Below, in pieces: positions 7,965 through 17,401 of a stretch of DNA of 38,460 nt. The translations under genes were made by a program, and so were the position numbers. A model generated the notes under the pieces. It did no database searches and had not been told where the DNA came from. It saw nothing but the letters and a program-made list of their open reading frames with translations. This DNA is from Campylobacterota bacterium (GTDB lineage Bacteria > Bdellovibrionota > Bacteriovoracia > Bacteriovoracales > Bacteriovoracaceae): positions 1 to 38,460 of the forward strand of contig QNFX01000020.1 in assembly GCA_003650125.1 (NCBI GenBank), read 5' to 3'. Within the stretch, counting starts at the first letter, position 1. Every line of letters starts with the position of its first letter.

Positions 7965-8503
7965 ACCTAGACCTTAGAGAAATTTCCAAAAGATATCATG
8001 AAAAATTATCCAAAATTAAAGTTGCTCTATTTGATGTTGATGGCATTTTAACCAATGGACTGATTAGTTGGGATGGAGAACCCGTGGGGTTTAACAGGTC
8101 AACTCATACTCAAGATGGCTATGGCCTGAAAGTATTAATGCAGGCAGGGATTAAAGTTGGAGTTATCTCCGGCGGCCAAAGTCTTGGAGTAGTAAAAAGA
8201 TTTGAGGAAAACTTGAATCTCGATTATGTATTTCTGGGTAATGAAGATAAAAGAGATGCCTATCTTAAAGTTTTAGATAAGGGGCACAGTGATGATGAAA
8301 TCCTTTATATGGGGGATGAATTTTTTGATCTACCTCTTTTAAAGAGGGCCGGGTTTTCCGCTACTGTTCCCAACGCGAGTTTTGAAATTCGTGAAGTAGT
8401 TGATTATGTAACAATAAGACCTAGTGGCCAGGCCTGTGTTCGAGAAGTCATAGACCTTATTAGATATGCACAGGGTATTGTGCCAAAAATAAAAGAATTT
8501 TAA
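7961..8503 (+). CDS. kdsC: Kdo-8-phosphate phosphatase (HAD family)
   Basis: KdsC removes the phosphate from Kdo-8-phosphate to give Kdo. The 180-residue protein shows the HAD phosphatase motifs: DVDG with nucleophile Asp25 and Asp27, VISGG (motif II, residues 68-72) and GDEFFDLPLL (118-127) with the Mg-binding acidic residues. It has no cap domain, as in KdsC tetramers. The start overlaps the kdsA stop as ATGA. The arabinose-5-phosphate isomerase gene (kdsD), often a neighbour, is not in this window. Confidence 0.94.
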   Translation: MNLDLREISKRYHEKLSKIKVALFDVDGILTNGLISWDGEPVGFNRSTHTQDGYGLKVLMQAGIKVGVISGGQSLGVVKRFEENLNLDYVFLGNEDKRDAYLKVLDKGHSDDEILYMGDEFFDLPLLKRAGFSATVPNASFEIREVVDYVTIRPSGQACVREVIDLIRYAQGIVPKIKEF

Positions 8504-8505
8504 TT

Positions 8506-8760
8506 GTGGATAAGAAAAGATTTAAAGATTTATTAGAAGAACATCATACATGGCCTTGTGAATATACTTTCAAGTTTATTGTTCCAAAAGATCGAGAACA
8601 AGAATTAGAAAAGATTTTAGCAGGCCATAATATTTCTAAGAAAAATTCCAAGAAAGGGAATTATCTGAGTGTAACTTCAAAAAAAAACATGGATTCTACT
8701 TTAGAAATCATGGAGATTTATGAAAAAGCATCTCAGATAAAGGGAGTCATCTCTCTTTAA
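8506..8760 (+). CDS. DUF493 (YbeD-like) domain protein
   Basis: This 84-residue protein starts with GTG two bases after the kdsC stop and has no strong Shine-Dalgarno, so translational coupling is likely. The pattern WPCEYTFKFIVP near residues 16-27, a central helix and a final KGVISL fit the small ferredoxin-like fold of DUF493/YbeD, a suspected regulatory or lipoate-related family without a settled role. It sits between Kdo and glycerolipid genes and may be only a passenger of the operon. Confidence 0.8.
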   Translation: MDKKRFKDLLEEHHTWPCEYTFKFIVPKDREQELEKILAGHNISKKNSKKGNYLSVTSKKNMDSTLEIMEIYEKASQIKGVISL

Positions 8761-8767
8761 AGGAGAT
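8749..8767 (+). promoter_or_regulatory. Possible RBS hairpin before gpsA
   Basis: ATCTCT (8749-8754) pairs with GGAGAT (8762-8767) with one wobble. The 3' arm contains the gpsA Shine-Dalgarno AGGAG (8761-8765), and the stop codon of the DUF493 gene (8758-8760) lies in the loop. Ribosomes finishing the upstream gene would open the hairpin, a plausible coupling device. Confidence 0.4.
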
Positions 8768-8771
8768 AAAA

Positions 8772-9806
8772 GTGAAAAATCAAACTGCTCTAGTTTTTGG
8801 TGCGGGGGCCTTTGGAACGGCCATAGCATCTGTACTTTCCAATAATTTTAAAAGAGTCATCTTAAAAGTCCGTTCTCAGGATGTCTACGACGCCCTCAAA
8901 GGAGAGCGAGAGAATAAAATTTATCTGCCGGGACAAAAAATTCCAGATAATCTTTATCCCGCATTAACATGGGATGAGGTCTCCGAACTAGTTGAAGGAA
9001 AAGTAGAGCTTTTGGTATCAGGGCTACCCACCAAAGCAATCGGTGAGTTTTGTAAGGACAACTATGATGTCCTTTTATCTTATTTGGCGCAGGGTATTCC
9101 GTGTGTTTCTCTGGCCAAGGGGATGGATTCAGATACTTTAGAACTTCCAAACGATATCTATTATCATCACTTTGCCGATTTTAGAGATAATTTCACTTAT
9201 CTATCCGGCCCATCTTTTGCCAAAGAAATAATGGATAAAAATCCGACAGCAGTTTCCTTGGCCGGAAGAGACAGACAAGTTTTAGAAAAGATTTTAACTT
9301 ATATGGAAACACCATATTTTAAAATTCTACCTTGCTTTGATGTAAGAGGAGTTCTTCTTGGTGGAGCTTTAAAGAACCTATTGGCCATCGCTGGTGGAAT
9401 TGTAGAGGGCCTTGGCTTTGGCCATAATACAACTGCTGCTATGATCACTATGGGGATTACTGAAATGCTACGCTTTGGAGTAGTTTATAATGCGAGACCT
9501 GAAACTTTTTATGGTTTAAGCGGTATGGGTGATATTATTCTTTCAGTTACGGGGAATCTAAGTCGGAATAAGCAATTTGGATTTGAAATTGCATCAGGTG
9601 GAAACCCCAAAGAAATAATTAATAGTCACAGATTTACCGTTGAAGGCCATAAAACCACTAAGGCGGCCTATTTTCTGGCGGAAAAATATCAAATTAAGGC
9701 AAGACTCTCTCGCGGTCTTTATAATGTTTTATATGAATTTAAAGATCCCATGGAAGAAGTTGAAAAACTAATGAAGCTTCCTTCGCGTTTTCAAAACATC
9801 ATTTAA
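8772..9806 (+). CDS. gpsA: NAD(P)-dependent glycerol-3-phosphate dehydrogenase
   Basis: GpsA reduces dihydroxyacetone phosphate to sn-glycerol-3-phosphate for phospholipids. The 344-residue protein begins with the Rossmann loop VFGAGAFGTAIA (residues 8-19). It has LSGPSFAKEI (144-153) and the substrate-site segment GGALKNLLAIAGG with Lys201, then GFGHNTTAAM and YGLSGMGDII, all typical of the family. It uses a GTG start with AGGAG 6 bases upstream. It is the last gene of the Kdo operon and overlaps the end of the convergent DsbD-like gene by 8 bases. Confidence 0.95.
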   Translation: MKNQTALVFGAGAFGTAIASVLSNNFKRVILKVRSQDVYDALKGERENKIYLPGQKIPDNLYPALTWDEVSELVEGKVELLVSGLPTKAIGEFCKDNYDVLLSYLAQGIPCVSLAKGMDSDTLELPNDIYYHHFADFRDNFTYLSGPSFAKEIMDKNPTAVSLAGRDRQVLEKILTYMETPYFKILPCFDVRGVLLGGALKNLLAIAGGIVEGLGFGHNTTAAMITMGITEMLRFGVVYNARPETFYGLSGMGDIILSVTGNLSRNKQFGFEIASGGNPKEIINSHRFTVEGHKTTKAAYFLAEKYQIKARLSRGLYNVLYEFKDPMEEVEKLMKLPSRFQNII

Positions 9807-12000
9807 TATAAGATTTAATTTCACCGATGCTGATGGTTTCTCCTAGATCAAACATCTGTCCATCTTTAGTTATAATAAAGTAGGCAGGCACTCCGACTTT
9901 TCCTTTTGAGAAAAGCCAGTTGGTAATAGTTTGATCTCTTTTGGTCCAATCCGCTAAAAGAAGCGCTACATTTTTATCTTTAACAAGCTTTTTAAAGGCA
10001 TCAGTATTTAAAACCAACTTCTCATTTACTTTACAGGTAAGACACCATTTAGCAGTGAAATCTACAAAGACAAAACGACCAGAGTTTTTTAATTGTTCCA
10101 GTCTTCCTGGAGACCAGACTTCCCACGGAAGTTCTGAGTTGATCATAGATTTAGGTTTATAGGTTGTTAATTCTTGCTTAGAAAAAGTGATTTTTCCTAA
10201 GAGTCCAATTGGTAGGATGAAAAGTATAGCGAGTATCATTTTATGCTTGGTGATATGTCTTCTAATATAAAAAGCAAAAAAGATAAGCGCCAAAGAAGTT
10301 CCTAGTAGAGTTAAAAAGGATGGGCCAGGATCAACTGCTACTAATACATCTAAAAGCCATACAACTGTAAGAATCAAAGATAGACCTAAAAACTTCTTAA
10401 ATTTCTCCATCCAAAGCCCGGGTTTTGGAAGGAAAGAGATTAGGCGAGGACAGAGACCGACTAGTAGAAAAGGAAAGGACAATCCAAGCGCAATACCGAA
10501 AAATATTCCAATAATGTTAAAATTACTTGAGGTAAAGGCAAAGGTTAAAGCAGTTCCAAGAAAAGGAGCGCTACAGGGAGTTGCTAAAATAGTAGTGAGA
10601 ATGCCACTTAAAAAGTCACCCCAAAGGCCCTCTTTAACTTGAATATTGCCGAAGAATTTCCCTCCTGGAGTCACAAAGTGATAGAGACCGAAAAGATTTA
10701 AGGCAAGAACAAATAAAATGAAAATGATCGCGGCCAAAAATTTTGGCGATTGGAGTTGAAAGCCCCAACCAATTAATTCGCCCGTTGATTTAAGACCCAT
10801 AATAACTGCTGCTAGGACTGAAAAGGTGAATAATATACCTAGAGAATAAAAGATATTATGTCTTAAAAGTTGGGCCCTAGATTCATTACGATGTTTGATT
10901 AAATAAAATATTTTTAAAGATATTATGGGCAGAACACAGGGCATAATATTTAGAAGAAGTCCTCCTAAAAAGGCAAATAAGAAGTAGTAAAAAAAGGTCC
11001 CCTCAGATATGGGGGTGGCATCCTTATTGAGATGCTCTGATGATCTAGAATCTATCGGTTTTAATAAGGCGAAAAAACTTTCTGATTTATCAAAATTATG
11101 TTGATCAATTGATTTAAATTTTCTTTCTACCGCTTCATAGACCTTTAAAAGAGGATTGAAATACAAGAACTTAAGGGTGTAGGGGGTTTTAAAGATTCCA
11201 TTTTCAGGTAAGGCCACAGGAGGTTCACTAAATTCCCCATCCCATTCAATTTTTATTTTGCCATAGAGAGTTCCTTTTTTATCCTCAAAAAGTTTTTCAC
11301 GGTGAAAATCAAAGGGCCTTATGGGGAAAGGAATAAGGAAGTTTCGCTCTCTAACTAAGGTAGAAGAATTATCTTCATGGGAAAAATTATAAAATAAAGA
11401 GAGGTCTCCTGTTTTATTTTTGGCCAGAATAATATCTAAGGCCGTTGGAAAGGCAACCGTTTTGGGAAGAGAAGCAAATTGTTCTCCCATCTCATTTGCT
11501 TTGAAATGAAACTTTTCTGTTTTAGGGAGTTTGAATTCAACTCCATCAAACTGTGCGAGGAGGACCTTTTTACCTGGAATACAGATGTGCTTGCACACCA
11601 ACCAATTGGATTTTACGGTTAATTGTTTTCCTTTAAGTCTCTCTATATCTTCTTTTTTTAATTTATAAAAAAGGGTGTATCTTCCGGTGTAGCCATAGGT
11701 TACAATATCACCAGCTTCGACAAATCTTTTAGGAGCAGGCCATTCCATCTCTGCCAACTCGATAGGATCATTATCAATAAAGAAATAGGTTTGTATGGGT
11801 AGTCCTGCATCGCCAGGATTTTTCCAATATGTGTGCCAATTAGGATAATTCTCATAATTTAAAGCAGCATAAAGGTTACCAGTTTGGTCTTTAAAACTTT
11901 GGATAGTAAATTTAACGGGCGTATTAGGAACACCTTCCTGACCTGCTCCAAAAACTAAACTACTAAAAGATAAGAAAATAAGAATAATAAGTTTTTTCAT
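9799..12000 (-). CDS. DsbD/ScsB-type protein-disulfide reductase
   Basis: This protein passes electrons across the inner membrane to periplasmic thiol proteins. The 733-residue product has a signal peptide (1-18), then an N-terminal periplasmic domain with NYPNWHTYWKNPGDAG and WLVCKHICIPG (Cys136/Cys140), characteristic of the ScsB/DsbD-like alpha domain. A CcdA/DsbD-type membrane domain follows, with one cysteine each in IMPCVLP and ATPCSAP, and then a C-terminal thioredoxin domain with WCLTC (652-656). ATG 12000 is preferred to the in-frame TTG 15 bases upstream because GAGGA sits 6 bases before it. It stands alone on the minus strand. A client such as the DsbA-like lipoprotein at 36886 is possible but speculative. 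Confidence 0.9.
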   Translation of the reverse strand: MKKLIILIFLSFSSLVFGAGQEGVPNTPVKFTIQSFKDQTGNLYAALNYENYPNWHTYWKNPGDAGLPIQTYFFIDNDPIELAEMEWPAPKRFVEAGDIVTYGYTGRYTLFYKLKKEDIERLKGKQLTVKSNWLVCKHICIPGKKVLLAQFDGVEFKLPKTEKFHFKANEMGEQFASLPKTVAFPTALDIILAKNKTGDLSLFYNFSHEDNSSTLVRERNFLIPFPIRPFDFHREKLFEDKKGTLYGKIKIEWDGEFSEPPVALPENGIFKTPYTLKFLYFNPLLKVYEAVERKFKSIDQHNFDKSESFFALLKPIDSRSSEHLNKDATPISEGTFFYYFLFAFLGGLLLNIMPCVLPIISLKIFYLIKHRNESRAQLLRHNIFYSLGILFTFSVLAAVIMGLKSTGELIGWGFQLQSPKFLAAIIFILFVLALNLFGLYHFVTPGGKFFGNIQVKEGLWGDFLSGILTTILATPCSAPFLGTALTFAFTSSNFNIIGIFFGIALGLSFPFLLVGLCPRLISFLPKPGLWMEKFKKFLGLSLILTVVWLLDVLVAVDPGPSFLTLLGTSLALIFFAFYIRRHITKHKMILAILFILPIGLLGKITFSKQELTTYKPKSMINSELPWEVWSPGRLEQLKNSGRFVFVDFTAKWCLTCKVNEKLVLNTDAFKKLVKDKNVALLLADWTKRDQTITNWLFSKGKVGVPAYFIITKDGQMFDLGETISIGEIKSYIK

Positions 12001-12007
12001 TTTTAAT

Positions 12008-12019
12008 CCTCTCAAGAGG
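12008..12019 (-). promoter_or_regulatory. Possible RBS hairpin before the DsbD-like gene
   Basis: On the minus strand CCTC-TTGA-GAGG forms a small self-complementary element whose 3' arm carries the GAGGA Shine-Dalgarno of the reductase gene. The stem is only 4 base pairs, so this is weak evidence of control. Confidence 0.25.
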
Positions 12020-12027
12020 GTTAATGT

Positions 12028-12055
12028 ATCATAAATATATATAAATGCTGCGCAA
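12028..12055 (-). promoter_or_regulatory. Candidate promoter of the DsbD-like gene
   Basis: On the minus strand TTGCGC (12050-12055) and TATGAT (12028-12033) are 16 bases apart. The -10 matches the sigma-70 consensus at 5 of 6 positions; the -35 is poor. Transcription would start about 20 bases before the ATG. Confidence 0.35.
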
Positions 12056-12156
12056 CAAAGATAAGAACTAAATAAAAAAAGTTTAAAATCACCATAATTC
12101 TCTAAATGAAATTTAAGAAATTCCGATATGAAATCAAATGTTTATTGGAATTTATC

Positions 12157-12828
12157 ATGTTTAAACTTTATCCAATAATTGCCAGTCTCTTGCTTCTTTC
12201 CGGGTGTGGGTGGGGAAAACGTTGGTTTAAAAGAGTTGAGGAAGTCAACAACTTCGAAAAAGTTTCCTTAAACTTGGCCAAAGAAAATAGATTCTTAAAA
12301 CTTGAAATAAATAATCTAAAAAATGAAGTACATCAGCTGGGAATGAAAAATAAATATGCTCAAATTTCAGCAAAGATTGGACCCTCTCGTGAAATTTCAA
12401 GTATTGAAAAAGATAAAGATCTAGTGAGATTTAAAGATTATAACTGGACCGCAGATGAGCTTTTGTTTGTGGCCGAAGTCGAATTTGAAAGGGATGATTT
12501 TAATAAGTCATCGCAATTTTATCGTGCATTAATAAAACACTATCCAAAGTATTCAAAGATCGATGATAAATTACTTTTTAATGCAGCAGTCTCCTCCTAT
12601 GAAAGTAAGCATTTTACCTGGTCTCAAGTCTATTTTGAAAAATTATTGAAAGAATTCCCGAATTCATCTTTTTATTTAAGTAGCAAACTTTGGTGGGCCT
12701 TGACTCTCTATAAAATAGGAAAAAAAAGAAAATTCTATTCAAAACTAGAAGAGTTCAAAGAGCTTTATAAAAACACACCTGAATGGAAAATATTGAGTGA
12801 ACATTATGAAAAAATTAAAAATAAATAG
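12157..12828 (+). CDS. Lipoprotein with TPR-like repeats
   Basis: The frame is open from 12106, but ATG 12157 gives a proper lipoprotein signal (MFKLYPIIASLLLLSGC, lipobox LSGC) with GGAA upstream, so it is preferred. After the lipid-bound Cys17 comes a coiled coil (EVNNFEKVSLNLAKENRFLK onwards). Tetratricopeptide-like helices follow (DELLFVAEVEFERDDFNKSS; LLFNAAVSSYESKHFTWSQ; spacing near 35 residues). This coil-plus-TPR plan resembles CpoB/YbgF and BamD-like lipoproteins, but Pal/Tol or Bam genes are not nearby. It overlaps the FecR-domain gene by about 23 bases, so the two are probably co-translated and may work together in the envelope. Confidence 0.7.
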   Translation: MFKLYPIIASLLLLSGCGWGKRWFKRVEEVNNFEKVSLNLAKENRFLKLEINNLKNEVHQLGMKNKYAQISAKIGPSREISSIEKDKDLVRFKDYNWTADELLFVAEVEFERDDFNKSSQFYRALIKHYPKYSKIDDKLLFNAAVSSYESKHFTWSQVYFEKLLKEFPNSSFYLSSKLWWALTLYKIGKKRKFYSKLEEFKELYKNTPEWKILSEHYEKIKNK

Positions 12829-13645
12829 TCTATTACTTATTTTCTTTCCTTTAATTTGTTGGGGGCAAAACTTTGGTTTTGTTAACTCAGTAACAGGTAA
12901 GGCCTTTTTAATTGATGAATATGAAAATACCAAAATTTTAAAGAGAGGAGATGCTCTTGAGTTTAATTCTCAGATCTTGGTAGAAGAGCAGGGGCAACTT
13001 ACTTTTTCTGATTATAATGACCGTCAATATAATCTGGCCTCGGAAGGTCACATTACATTTTCAAATGGCCTTATTGAGGTAAAGAAAGGATTTTTGAGGA
13101 TTAAGAGTCGATTTACGACCAATAAGGCGATGAATATAAAAACTGCCAATTCACAAACAAGCTTTACTACTGGTGAGGCCATTTTATCTTACGATTTAAG
13201 CAATGGATCAACCCAACTTCTCTCGATTGATGGAAAATTTAAATTTAAGAATCCTTTTTTAGCGGGATCAAATATAGAAGTGTATGGGGGCCAATTTTCA
13301 ACAGTCCAAACCGATTTGTCCGGAGGACAGCCACAAGCTGCTGCCAAGATAGGAGAAAATTCTCTAAGTTTGGCCACGGCGAAATTCTACAAGGTAAAGG
13401 CGCCCACTAGGTCAATTTCAAGCGTCAGAAGGCCTAGCTCGGCCAGGGGAAAAATTATTTTTATCCCCTTGGATAGGGCAAAAAAGGTAGTTAAGTCACC
13501 TGAATCAGAGGGGAAGGTGAGAGAACTTAGCAAGAAAACTGAGGTTAAGGTTCAGATTTTTGGTCAAAAGGAAAAGACTAGAAAAATGGCCTCTGAGGAA
13601 AATGAGCTCGATTCTCTTATAAAAGCGCTTAAGGCCGTAAAATAA
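12806..13645 (+). CDS. FecR-domain secreted protein
   Basis: This 279-residue protein has a signal peptide (KINSLLLIFFPLICWGQ). Residues of about 20-165 follow the FecR-domain pattern: VTGKAFLI, LKRGDALEF, GQLTFSDYNDRQYNL, LIEVKKGFLRIKS, a TSFTTGEAILSYD strand and a LLSIDGKFKF strand. In other bacteria FecR relays signals to ECF sigma factors, but there is no membrane helix apart from the signal and no sigma gene here, so a structural or surface-binding role is more likely. The C-terminal part is basic and low in complexity. ATG 12806 is chosen; an in-frame GTG lies 9 bases upstream. It overlaps the TPR lipoprotein gene. Confidence 0.75.
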   Translation: MKKLKINSLLLIFFPLICWGQNFGFVNSVTGKAFLIDEYENTKILKRGDALEFNSQILVEEQGQLTFSDYNDRQYNLASEGHITFSNGLIEVKKGFLRIKSRFTTNKAMNIKTANSQTSFTTGEAILSYDLSNGSTQLLSIDGKFKFKNPFLAGSNIEVYGGQFSTVQTDLSGGQPQAAAKIGENSLSLATAKFYKVKAPTRSISSVRRPSSARGKIIFIPLDRAKKVVKSPESEGKVRELSKKTEVKVQIFGQKEKTRKMASEENELDSLIKALKAVK

Positions 13646-13724
13646 CAAGAATGTAATTCCTTCAACTACTATATTTTTTATCAAAAATAGGCTATATTGG
13701 GCCAATTTATTGGAGGAGAGAGTC

Positions 13725-15197
13725 ATGGCCCAAAATCTAGAAACTAAACTAGCAATATCATACGATGATGTACTTTTGCGACCGGGCTTTTCTGAAGTTC
13801 TGCCAAGTGAGACTAAACTCTATTCAAAATTCACACGTAATATCCCCTTAAATATCCCATTAGTATCAGCAGCAATGGATACAGTTACTGAGTCAAGAGT
13901 TGCTATCGTTATGGCACAAGAGGGTGGAATTGGCGTTATTCATAAAAATATTCCTCCAGCGATGCAGGCAGCTGAAGTAAAGAAAGTAAAAAAATATGAG
14001 GCAGGAATTATTTTAGAACCTGTCACAGTAGGACCTGAAACCGTATTAAATACAGTGGTTGAGTTAACCCACAAACACAATATTACAGGGGTTCCCGTTG
14101 TAGATGAAAATTCTTATTTAATAGGGATACTCACTAGTCGAGATATGCAATTTGAGGAAAATTTAAGTCTTAAAGTAAAAGATATTATGACTCCTAAAAG
14201 TAAGTTGATTACCGCTAAGGAAGATATTAATATGGCCGAGGCCAGACAGTTGCTTCATCGTCATAGAATTGAAAAGCTTCCGGTTATTGATGAGGAAGGT
14301 AAATTAAGAGGCCTTATCACAATTCGAGATATAACTAAGACAATTCATTTTCCTCACTCAAATAAAGATTCTCTGGGAAGACTTAGAGTTGCTGCTGCAG
14401 TTGGTGTGGGAAAAGGTGAAAAAGAAAGAGTTGAAATGTTGGCCCAGGCCAATGTCGATGCCATTGTTGTAGACACTGCTCATGGTCATCATATTAATGT
14501 AATCAATATGGTTAAGTGGGTAAAAGAAAATTATCCAGATATTGATGTTGTCGGTGGAAATGTTGCTACTGGAGCTGCTTGTGAAAAACTGATAGAGGCC
14601 GGGGTTGACGGGATAAAAGTAGGTGTAGGGCCTGGATCTATTTGTACTACTAGAGTTGTGGCAGGGATTGGGGTTCCTCAATTTAGTGCAGTTTTAGAAT
14701 GTGCTCAAGTTTGTAGAAGAGAAAATGTACCTTTCATCGCTGATGGAGGAATTAAATATTCTGGAGATATTGTCAAGGCCATGGCCGCTGGGGCCAATGC
14801 TATTATGATTGGCGGTTTATTTGCAGGAACTGATGAATCACCTGGAGAAACAATCCTGTATAAGGGAAGAAGTTTTAAAGTTTACCGTGGAATGGGTTCT
14901 TTAGGTGCCATGCAAATTGGTTCAAAGGATCGATACGGTCAGGCCGGTATTGATGATGTAAAAAAATTAGTACCTGAAGGAATTGAAGGACAAGTTCCAT
15001 ACAGAGGTTCTCTTGTAAGTACAATTTATCAACTACTCGGAGGTCTTCGGGCCGGTATGGGGTATGTCGGGGCCTCAGACTTAAATGAGCTTAGAGAAAA
15101 AGCAGAGTTTGTTAGAATTACTGCCGCTTCATTGAAAGAATCTCATCCCCATGATGTGATGATTACAAAAGAAGCACCTAATTATAAAATTCAATAA
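13725..15197 (+). CDS. guaB: IMP dehydrogenase
   Basis: GuaB oxidises IMP to XMP, the committed step to GMP. The 490-residue protein has the TIM-barrel catalytic domain with the flap and nucleophile loop [10 protein letters not shown] (Cys307), and a Bateman module of two CBS domains at about residues 95-205 ([13 protein letters not shown] marks the second). DRYGQAG and EGQVPYRG match the mobile flap. ATG 13725 is preferred over an in-frame TTG at 13710 because GGAGGAG lies 6 bases upstream. It is followed by guaA after 10 bases, the usual guaBA operon. Confidence 0.98.
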   Translation: MAQNLETKLAISYDDVLLRPGFSEVLPSETKLYSKFTRNIPLNIPLVSAAMDTVTESRVAIVMAQEGGIGVIHKNIPPAMQAAEVKKVKKYEAGIILEPVTVGPETVLNTVVELTHKHNITGVPVVDENSYLIGILTSRDMQFEENLSLKVKDIMTPKSKLITAKEDINMAEARQLLHRHRIEKLPVIDEEGKLRGLITIRDITKTIHFPHSNKDSLGRLRVAAAVGVGKGEKERVEMLAQANVDAIVVDTAHGHHINVINMVKWVKENYPDIDVVGGNVATGAACEKLIEAGVDGIKVGVGPGSICTTRVVAGIGVPQFSAVLECAQVCRRENVPFIADGGIKYSGDIVKAMAAGANAIMIGGLFAGTDESPGETILYKGRSFKVYRGMGSLGAMQIGSKDRYGQAGIDDVKKLVPEGIEGQVPYRGSLVSTIYQLLGGLRAGMGYVGASDLNELREKAEFVRITAASLKESHPHDVMITKEAPNYKIQ

Positions 15198-15207
15198 AGA
15201 GTAAAAT

Positions 15208-16761
15208 ATGAAAAATCGTCAAACATGGATTATAGACTTTGGTTCCCAATATACTCAACTCATCACTAGAAAGAGTCGGGAGCTGGGATTTTCAGCTCAG
15301 ATTTATACTTTGGAAAAAGCAAAAGAGCTATTTGGGCAGGGGATTTACCCTAAAACATTAATACTCTCAGGTGGACCTAATTCAGTATTTGAAGATGTGA
15401 ATGATTATTCCTTTATTTTTGAAAGAGAAGATTTGCCGGTTCTTGGAATTTGCTATGGAATGCAATTAATTGGTAAGTCTTTTGGTGGAGAAGTTGAAAG
15501 AGGAGTAACCGGAGAATATGGCCATGCCAAAATCCATATGAAATCTCCTTTTAAGATGGAAGGTTGCCCAACTGAAATAAATGTTTGGATGAGCCATTCA
15601 GATCATTTGGCAACGGCACCAAAAGATTTTCATGTGGCAATGGAAACTAGTAATGGCTTTATCGGTGCCATCGAACACAATACAAGACCAATCATGGGAC
15701 TTCAGTTTCATCCTGAGGTTGAACACACAGATCATGGTTTAGATATTTTAAATTATTTCTACACCAATGTTGCCAAGCTAAATAAGGATTGGACTTCCTC
15801 GACAATGCTTGAAGAGACTACCCAAATGATGGAGTCCATAAAAGGAAAATATATTCTTTGTGCTTTTAGTGGTGGAGTCGACTCTCTTGTCGCCGCTACA
15901 TTGGCCCACAAAATCCATGGAGATAGGGTTAAGTGTTTCTTCGTTGATACGGGATTACTAAGACCTCAAGACTATACTCATATTAATATGCTTAAAGAAA
16001 AAACTGATTTAAGTATTGAAATTGTAGATGCTAAAGATCAATTTTTAAACAAGTTATATCCAGTAACCGACCCAGAAGAAAAAAGAAAAATAATTGGTGG
16101 AACTTTTATTGAGGTCTTTGAAGAAAAGGTTCACAAGTTTGAGCAAGATCACGATATCCATTTTGAGTATCTACTGCAGGGAACTTTATATCCAGATGTA
16201 ATTGAATCAAGTAGTCCTCATGGAGATACTGGTAAATCAGATACTATTAAATCTCATCACAATGTTGGCGGACTTCCTGAAAGAATGAAACTAAAGCTAT
16301 TAGAGCCACTCAGACTTCTTTTTAAAGATGAAGTTAGAGAGATTGGAAAAGAGCTAGGGCTTCCTGAATCTTGGATCTACAGACATCCTTTTCCAGGCCC
16401 TGGAATTGGTATTAGAGTCCTTGGAAAACTATCTCCTGAGGCCATAAAAACGGTTCAAGATTCAGATCAAATTCTTTTTGAAGAACTTAATTCACATAAT
16501 CTCTATAATAATACATGGCAGGCCTTCACTGTCTTACTTCCGGTTAAAACGGTAGGAGTTAAGGGAGATGCTAGGGCCTATGAACATGTTCTATCTCTTA
16601 GGATGGTTGATAGTTCAGATGGCATGACAGCTAAATGGTCTAAGCTTCCTTATGAATTTCTAGAAAAAGTATCTTCTCGAATTACTAATGAAGTGAAAGG
16701 GATAACCAGAGTTGTTTATGACATTACTTCTAAACCTCCAGGCACTATTGAGTGGGAATAA
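15208..16761 (+). CDS. guaA: GMP synthase (glutamine-hydrolysing)
   Basis: GuaA aminates XMP to GMP. The 517-residue protein has an N-terminal class I glutamine amidotransferase domain with Cys82 in GICYGMQ and His168/Glu170 in QFHPEVEHT. The ATP-pyrophosphatase P-loop SGGVDS follows at 221-226, then the C-terminal dimerisation domain ending in the conserved KPPGTIEWE. All key residues are present and the length is normal. It is co-transcribed with guaB. Confidence 0.98.
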   Translation: MKNRQTWIIDFGSQYTQLITRKSRELGFSAQIYTLEKAKELFGQGIYPKTLILSGGPNSVFEDVNDYSFIFEREDLPVLGICYGMQLIGKSFGGEVERGVTGEYGHAKIHMKSPFKMEGCPTEINVWMSHSDHLATAPKDFHVAMETSNGFIGAIEHNTRPIMGLQFHPEVEHTDHGLDILNYFYTNVAKLNKDWTSSTMLEETTQMMESIKGKYILCAFSGGVDSLVAATLAHKIHGDRVKCFFVDTGLLRPQDYTHINMLKEKTDLSIEIVDAKDQFLNKLYPVTDPEEKRKIIGGTFIEVFEEKVHKFEQDHDIHFEYLLQGTLYPDVIESSSPHGDTGKSDTIKSHHNVGGLPERMKLKLLEPLRLLFKDEVREIGKELGLPESWIYRHPFPGPGIGIRVLGKLSPEAIKTVQDSDQILFEELNSHNLYNNTWQAFTVLLPVKTVGVKGDARAYEHVLSLRMVDSSDGMTAKWSKLPYEFLEKVSSRITNEVKGITRVVYDITSKPPGTIEWE

Positions 16762-16860
16762 ATAAAATTTATTGTTAAATTAAACAAAGACTTTTTAATT
16801 CTTTAAAACTAATCCATAATTTTTCGAACGTATGATATACTTTACTAAAAGGGGCGTTTA

Positions 16861-17322
16861 ATGAAGGCCTTAGATTTCATCCTTCGTGGATTTTTATTTT
16901 TAGTCTTTTTCTCTACTGGACTCGGGCATTTTTTGGAGACAGATTTTTATTTAGCAATGATGCCTCCCTATATTCCGTTTCATCTACCGATTGTTTTATT
17001 TACCGGATTTTGTGAATGTATGATGGCAATTTTTATCATTATTCCAGAGACTAAAAAATATGCCGCAAGGGTCATGATTCTTTTCCTTTTGGCCTATCTG
17101 CCAGCTGTCCTTCATATGATGACTAATATGGACTTATTTCCAGAAGTTTCTAGGCAACTCTTAATGTTCTCTCTTCCGGCACACTTATTAATGATCGTCA
17201 TGTCCTGGTATCTATCTGGATTGCATTCACCAATGTATTTCTTGTTAAAAGTAGTAGATCCAGAGGAATTAGATCCGGAAAATCAACCACCTAGAGATGA
17301 GGATGAAGATCAGGTCGCATAA
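16861..17322 (+). CDS. DoxX-like inner-membrane protein
   Basis: This 153-residue protein has four predicted membrane helices and the pattern GLGHFLETDFYLAMMPPYIP, which is typical of DoxX-family proteins with their MPPYxP motif. The C-terminal 25 residues are highly acidic (DPENQPPRDEDEDQ) and probably cytoplasmic. GGGG lies 6 bases upstream of the ATG. An AT-rich region of about 100 bases separates it from guaA, so it is probably transcribed alone. DoxX proteins are linked to thiol or quinone redox in other organisms; the role here is unknown. Confidence 0.75.
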   Translation: MKALDFILRGFLFLVFFSTGLGHFLETDFYLAMMPPYIPFHLPIVLFTGFCECMMAIFIIIPETKKYAARVMILFLLAYLPAVLHMMTNMDLFPEVSRQLLMFSLPAHLLMIVMSWYLSGLHSPMYFLLKVVDPEELDPENQPPRDEDEDQVA

Positions 17323-17401
17323 CACAGAGCAATTGCATTAAGCGTCCTGAAATATTGGGATAAAAGGAGTAGTATCATTTTTCTATAAAAGGAAAAATTA
17401 T

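Noticed and set aside
14358-14681. 107-codon frame antisense to guaB
   Set aside because: Composition is that of a shadow frame (Asn/Ser/Ile-rich) and guaB is certain.
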